From Halobacterium jilantaiense (lineage in GTDB: Archaea > Halobacteriota > Halobacteria > Halobacteriales > Halobacteriaceae): DNA of 64,000 bases. The position numbers and the translations under genes were made by a program. Below, piece by piece: positions 60,196 through 64,000 of the stretch. The notes beneath the pieces are model-generated. The model ran no database searches. It worked only from the letters and a program-made list of their open reading frames with translations, and had not been told where the DNA came from. The stretch spans positions 62,001 to 126,000 of the forward strand of contig NZ_FOJA01000001.1 in the NCBI RefSeq assembly GCF_900110535.1, given 5' to 3'. Position 1 is the first letter of the stretch. Each line of letters opens with the position of its first letter.

Positions 60196-60744
60196 CTACG
60201 AGTCGTCGAAGAACTCCTCGTCGAGGATGTTCTCGTCGAGGTTCGCACCGAACGTTTCGGGGTTCTCGACGGACGCCACGACCGAGAACTCGCCGCTGGC
60301 CTCCAGGACGACGGCCTCCACCTCGTCCAGCGAGCTGTGGTCTTTCTTCCGGGCCGCCGTCTGGAGTTCGGACTCGGTGACGCGCTGCTCGCGCATCGCC
60401 GGCCGGAGGAACTGCCCGCGGAAGTACAGCAGCGTCGGCGGGTTCGTCACGGCGCGCCCGAACACCGGCCAGCGCACCTGCAGCTTCGTGACGACGAACT
60501 GGAGCGCGATGAGCAGGGCGAACGCCACGACGGCCTCCGTCAGCGAGACGGCTTTCGCCGTGAGCGCGCGGCCGAACACGGAGCCGATGGCGACAGTGAC
60601 GATGAAGTCGAAGGCGTTCATCGTCGACAGCGTCCGGCTCCCGGACAGTCGCAGGAACAACACCAGCGTGACGTACATGCTGACACCGACGACTGTGATG
60701 CGGACGAGCGGCTCCCAGCCGTCGAAGAACAGCGGCTCAGTCAT
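60196..60744 (-). CDS. DUF421 (YetF-like) membrane protein
   Basis: A 182-residue DUF421 protein: two or three N-terminal helices, SGSRTLSTMNAFDFIVTVAIGSVFGRAL as the family signature, then VTNPPTLLYFRGQFLRPAMREQRVTESELQTAAR and a soluble beta domain (VEAVVLEASGEFSVV). Family members are linked to stress and spore biology in bacteria; role here unknown. It overlaps the channel gene by eight bases. Confidence 0.88.
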   Translation of the reverse strand: MTEPLFFDGWEPLVRITVVGVSMYVTLVLFLRLSGSRTLSTMNAFDFIVTVAIGSVFGRALTAKAVSLTEAVVAFALLIALQFVVTKLQVRWPVFGRAVTNPPTLLYFRGQFLRPAMREQRVTESELQTAARKKDHSSLDEVEAVVLEASGEFSVVASVENPETFGANLDENILDEEFFDDS

Positions 60745-61738
60745 CGTCGGAGGGCGGCCAGCGCCAGGCGTCGCTGTGCACGACGCCGAGCAGCTTCCGG
60801 CGGCGGTCCGCCTGCCCGTCGACGGCCGCCGCGAACTCCTCGTCTTGGACTGTCGGCACGCCCGCTTCCTGCACGCGGTCGAGGTCCGGCGGGTCCGGGG
60901 CGTTCGCTGCCGGGTCGAAAAACGACTCGTTCAGGGTCTCCAGGTAGTTGTCGACGGCGCTGCGGGCGTTCGCCACGAGCGCGCGGTTCGGCTGGGCGTC
61001 CCGCTGGACGCCGAACCGCAGCACCGTCAGCGCCTCGTCGAAGATGGCGACCCCCATCGCGGACGCCTGGGTCGCCTCCTCGCTGTGGTAGTAGTGCAGG
61101 ATCGGGTAGGCCTTGTGCTGGGTCGCGAGCGTGTCGAGCTCGGTGGCCAGCGAGTTCAGCGGGAGGTCGAGTCCACGGAACCCGCCCGCGTCCCAGCCGG
61201 TCTCCACGGCCGCCTCGGCGGAGTCTCCGAGGCCGGTGACGCTGCTCGCGAACGACCGCTTCTCTGTGACCGCGCTCAACACGGAGAACACGTAGGAGAC
61301 GCCCATCGTGACGAACAGCATCCCGCTGGCGGTCGTCAGGGACGCCGCGACCTGCCAACCGCCGGTCGGCGGGTAGTAGTCTCCGTTCCCCATCGTGAAC
61401 ATCGTGTACGCGACGAAGTATAACCGGTTCGCCCACGTGATAGGGCGGCTGTCGCGGGCGTTGACGAGTGCGTCCCCGCCGGCCCCGAACACGAGCGTCC
61501 AGCCGCCCCAGATGAGCGCCACCCACGTGACGAGCGTCAGCGTGAGGATGACGGGCCCGGCGAGGCTGAGCGCCCGCGAGCGGCGGCCGCCGAGTCGCCG
61601 AATCACCGCCCAGAGCCCGGGTATCAGTCGGGTGGAGATGGGGCCAGCGCCGCCGTCGACCCACAGTGTCGTCCAGAGGATGTCGACGACGGCCAGCACC
61701 AGCACCGCCACCCCCGCAGCGAGGTAGACGTAGTTCAT
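60737..61738 (-). CDS. Potassium-channel-like protein with GNGD filter
   Basis: A 333-residue protein with an N-terminal helix pair (~3-22 and ~55-85), a pore segment MFTMGNGDYYPPTGG and a following inner helix (SGMLFVTMGVSYVFSVLSAV). The filter aligns with TxGYGD of K+ channels, with Asn for the usual Tyr/Phe. A ~170-residue cytosolic helical region follows; it lacks an RCK Rossmann motif. Cotranslated with the DUF421 protein. Ion selectivity is uncertain. Confidence 0.75.
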   Translation of the reverse strand: MNYVYLAAGVAVLVLAVVDILWTTLWVDGGAGPISTRLIPGLWAVIRRLGGRRSRALSLAGPVILTLTLVTWVALIWGGWTLVFGAGGDALVNARDSRPITWANRLYFVAYTMFTMGNGDYYPPTGGWQVAASLTTASGMLFVTMGVSYVFSVLSAVTEKRSFASSVTGLGDSAEAAVETGWDAGGFRGLDLPLNSLATELDTLATQHKAYPILHYYHSEEATQASAMGVAIFDEALTVLRFGVQRDAQPNRALVANARSAVDNYLETLNESFFDPAANAPDPPDLDRVQEAGVPTVQDEEFAAAVDGQADRRRKLLGVVHSDAWRWPPSDDD

Positions 61739-61882
61739 CGCGGCGTCCGGACGGAGCGCCGGTCACGGCCCGCGTTCGCTTCGAGACCGCCGCTCCGTCG
61801 TTCCTGACAGGAATGCATCGACACCTCATACCTACGTGTTACCGCCTGATAAGCCCGGGACTGGCACCTGCAAGGCGCGGCG

Positions 61883-62986
61883 TCAGGCCTCCTCGACTCG
61901 GCTCGGCGGCGACGGTTCGACGTCCAGCAACCCCGCCACGTCCGCCTCCAGGCGGCGAGCCTGCTCCAGACGCATCTCTCGGGCCCGTTCCTCGCTGACG
62001 GCCTCCGAGCCGCCGAGGCGCTCCGAGAGCGGGTCGTACGTCGAGCAGCCGAAGCCGAACCGCTGCAGGTAGTCACGCACTGGCTCGGGCGACAGCCCGA
62101 ACGCGATTGCCACCCGGCTCAGGTCGTAGAGGTCGTCGAACGCCGGCACGCCGACGCGGTCGTCGTAGACGCCGGGGTCGCCGACCGTCACGGGGGCCTC
62201 CTCGGTCTGGGCGACGAGGCCGCCGACGTCGGCGGCCAGCGAGACGACCTCCGACGGGAGCGCCGCGTCCGGTGCCCGCCACTCCACGGTCGGCTGACAG
62301 CGCCGCAGCCGAACCGGGTTCAACACGGCATCCTCCGGCGTGAACGCGCGCTCCACGCGTGACGGCGAGACGCCGCGCTCGGCGGCGAGCGACGTGAACG
62401 ACTCGAAGGCGCGGTCGACGCGGTCCTCCCACTCCGCGACCGAGTCGACGTACGACCAGAGGTCGCAGTACGGCGTGAACGCCGTCCCGCACTCGCGCCG
62501 GTAGGCGTGGGCGCGAGCGGAGCGCTGGGAGCGCTGCCCGCAGTAGTACGGCGAGGAGCTGACGAGCGCCAGCGCCGGGTCGAGCGCGGTCAGGAGGTTC
62601 AGCTGGCTGGTCGGCTCGGTGCGCTCGAAGTGGAGGTGCGTGCCCGCGCAGTTCTTCGCCGCCCGCACGCCGTCGCCGTAGATGCGCTCGAAGAGTTCGC
62701 CGCGCTCGGACGGCGCTGGGTCGTCCACCTCTGTCAGTGGGGTTCCGAGCGGGACGAGGCGCTTGCCCTCGGCCCGGGCCGCCCGGATGGCGGTCCCGAG
62801 GACGTCTTCGAGGTCACGCCGGAGCGCGACCTCCGAGTCCCGGGGCGCGGTCCGGACCTCCAGCAGCGGCCCCACGAACTCGGGTTCGATTCGCTCGTGG
62901 GCGTCGGCTATCTGCCGACCGCCGCACAGGCAGCCGTGCTCGTCGATTACCCATAGCTCGAGCTCAATGCCCGTTGTGAGTGTCAT
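61883..62986 (-). CDS. GCS2-family glutamate-cysteine ligase-like protein
   Basis: A 367-residue carboxylate-amine ligase of the GCS2/YbdK type: TTGIELELWVIDEHGCLCGG, VGPLLEVRTAP, GTHLHFERTEP and a C-terminal YDPLSERLGGSEAVSEE. Haloarchaea make gamma-glutamylcysteine as their main thiol, but this protein is a divergent family member and may use other substrates. ATG 62986 (MTLTTGIELEL) aligns with the family start. Confidence 0.82.
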   Translation of the reverse strand: MTLTTGIELELWVIDEHGCLCGGRQIADAHERIEPEFVGPLLEVRTAPRDSEVALRRDLEDVLGTAIRAARAEGKRLVPLGTPLTEVDDPAPSERGELFERIYGDGVRAAKNCAGTHLHFERTEPTSQLNLLTALDPALALVSSSPYYCGQRSQRSARAHAYRRECGTAFTPYCDLWSYVDSVAEWEDRVDRAFESFTSLAAERGVSPSRVERAFTPEDAVLNPVRLRRCQPTVEWRAPDAALPSEVVSLAADVGGLVAQTEEAPVTVGDPGVYDDRVGVPAFDDLYDLSRVAIAFGLSPEPVRDYLQRFGFGCSTYDPLSERLGGSEAVSEERAREMRLEQARRLEADVAGLLDVEPSPPSRVEEA

Positions 62987-63118
62987 TGGTGTCCCCGAAC
63001 GACGTCCACTCCGACCACCCCGTGACCCGTCGTTCGTACCACGACAGAACACCGAGCGCACGGTTGCGCTCGTCCCTTTCGAGTGCAACCCCTTCACGAG
63101 GGGTCGGACACCCCGCTG

Positions 63119-63784
63119 TCACTCGACGCGTGCGACCGGGAAGTCCGCCGCGACGACGTTCGCTATCGTCGACCGGTGGGCGCGCGAGAGCCGCTCGGAG
63201 AGCGCCTGGTGGCTGACGTCGAACTCGTCAGCGAGCTCTTCGAGCGTGACCTTCCGCGGGATGTCGTAGAAGCCGTGCTGGAGCGCGGTCTCCAGAGCGA
63301 CGTACTGCTTGCGGCTGAGTCCGTGCTGGCGCGAGCGCACCGACTCCGTCGGGTCGTGGACGGACTCCACGTCGACGTCCAGCCCGGCGTCCCGGCAGCC
63401 GTGGTACCAGTCCTCCATCGGGCCGCGGTCGGCGAACAGCGCCCGGAAACACCACTTCTCGTCGGCGGCCCGCGTGCGCATCACGGCTCCCGCCTCCGGG
63501 AACATCGTTTCGAGGCGGTCGCTCGCGTCGTCCGCCCACTCCACCTGATAGACGCACTCCTTCTCCAGCGTCGCCAGCGGCGAGACGGACGCCACGCTCG
63601 GGTCGTCGCGGAGCGCGGGCTCCACGTCCTCGTAGTGGCCGTCGAAGACGAGGACGGGCAGCATCGAGTCAGACCCGGCGGCCACCGTCCGGACGGCGTC
63701 CACCCGGGCGTCCGGGACCGTCCGGAGCGTCGCCGCGAGCGCGAGCTGGTCGGCCGGCACCGCCGCCTCCACGACAGAGGTCAC
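63119..63784 (-). CDS. Bat-type helix-turn-helix regulator
   Basis: A 221-residue regulator of the bacterio-opsin-activator kind: an N-terminal sensory beta domain and a C-terminal HTH_10 domain LSRKQYVALETALQHGFYDI ... LEELADEFDVSHQALSERLSRAH. Starts with GTG at 63784, overlapping the stop of a possible 50-codon ORF. It lies 132 bases upstream of the GCS2-like gene on the same strand and may control it. Confidence 0.85.
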   Translation of the reverse strand: MTSVVEAAVPADQLALAATLRTVPDARVDAVRTVAAGSDSMLPVLVFDGHYEDVEPALRDDPSVASVSPLATLEKECVYQVEWADDASDRLETMFPEAGAVMRTRAADEKWCFRALFADRGPMEDWYHGCRDAGLDVDVESVHDPTESVRSRQHGLSRKQYVALETALQHGFYDIPRKVTLEELADEFDVSHQALSERLSRAHRSTIANVVAADFPVARVE

Positions 63785-63933
63785 CGGCCGCCCACCTCCA
63801 CGGCTCCCTGCCCAAGTGGCCTCTCGGCCCGCGTCTCGCGTTGTCTCGCTCGTGACTCGACCGAGCCGACGCTGCGAGTGCTCGACCGACCAGTGCGACC
63901 GGAACCGACGTCCGTGGTACCCCGTGTCTCCAT
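63781..63933 (-). CDS. Possible short ORF coupled to the HTH regulator
   Basis: ATG 63933 encodes 50 residues rich in Arg, Ser, Thr and Gly (METRGTTDVGSGRTGRSSTR...), ending in TGA that overlaps the regulator's GTG (GTGA). The overlap and an AT-rich stretch upstream near 63975 favour translation; the composition argues against a folded protein. Confidence 0.3.
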   Translation of the reverse strand: METRGTTDVGSGRTGRSSTRSVGSVESRARQRETRAERPLGQGAVEVGGR

Positions 63934-64000
63934 TGTTTCGACCCTCGGTGTGGTGGAACCGCTACCAGCGACAGCGGCAATGTTATTTGGCGTGTAGCGC

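Noticed and set aside
1-64000. tRNA, rRNA or CRISPR loci
   Set aside because: I looked for TTCGAATC-type T-loops with paired acceptor arms, rRNA-like sequence, and regularly spaced repeats in the intergenic regions and saw none. A covariance-model scan would be decisive.

Overview
The window is a piece of a halophilic archaeal (class Halobacteria, Halobacterium-like) chromosome. The evidence is very high GC with C/G-ending codons, strongly acidic proteins, tight start-stop overlaps (ATGA, GTGA), many GTG starts, and archaeal or haloarchaeal families: archaeal MAT, GHMP-type shikimate kinase, RPA1-RPAP-RPE, aIF2-beta, RNase P Rpp30/Pop5, SBDS, DUF5796, DUF357, UPF0058 and UPF0212. Most of it is ordinary single-copy housekeeping chromosome. 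No rRNA, tRNA or CRISPR array was recognised.

Layout. 1-4 kb: end of an APC permease with universal-stress domains, SurE flanked by two Nudix hydrolases, and a DUF7344-like regulator. 4.4-8.6 kb: a secreted subtilase that carries both a cohesin-like and a dockerin domain, next to a membrane-anchored cohesin-like protein. This looks like a minimal archaeal cohesin-dockerin pair. 8.6-13 kb: shikimate kinase and chorismate mutase plus small haloarchaeal proteins and a lipoprotein. 12.8-19.4 kb: an Lhr-type helicase, then the rpa1-rpap1-rpe operon (single-stranded DNA binding). 19.5-26.8 kb: an SDR, a riboflavin-pathway reductase, thioredoxin reductase, aIF2-beta, an OGG glycosylase and small regulators.

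21.2-30.7 kb holds the accessory material. Two small elements with related terminal inverted repeats (21200-21600 and 28056-28638) each enclose a gene for a small hydrophobic protein and no transposase. Between and beyond them lies a decayed integrated plasmid or virus: a gene with an in-frame stop, a frameshifted gene, an MCM-like C-terminal fragment, an AT-rich multi-pass membrane gene, a truncated CxxC protein, and an acylphosphatase broken by two single-base losses.

30.8-44.8 kb returns to core genes: nnr-moaC, hflX, the SBDS/Pop5/Rpp30 translation-RNA cluster, pyrB-pyrI, and a MinD-like ATPase. 44.8-56 kb: SlyD-type FKBP, CYTH protein, methionine adenosyltransferase, ThiI, cysteine synthase, a YyaL-type thioredoxin-domain protein and PurD. 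A two-hairpin palindromic module occurs between mat and thiI and again, in frame, inside the YyaL-type coding sequence. 56-64 kb: a proteasome-beta-like Ntn protein, a frameshifted membrane protein, a Cys-rich copper-binding protein, a DUF421/potassium-channel pair, a GCS2-family ligase and a Bat-type HTH regulator.

All functional calls come from reading motifs and domain order by eye. No database search was run.
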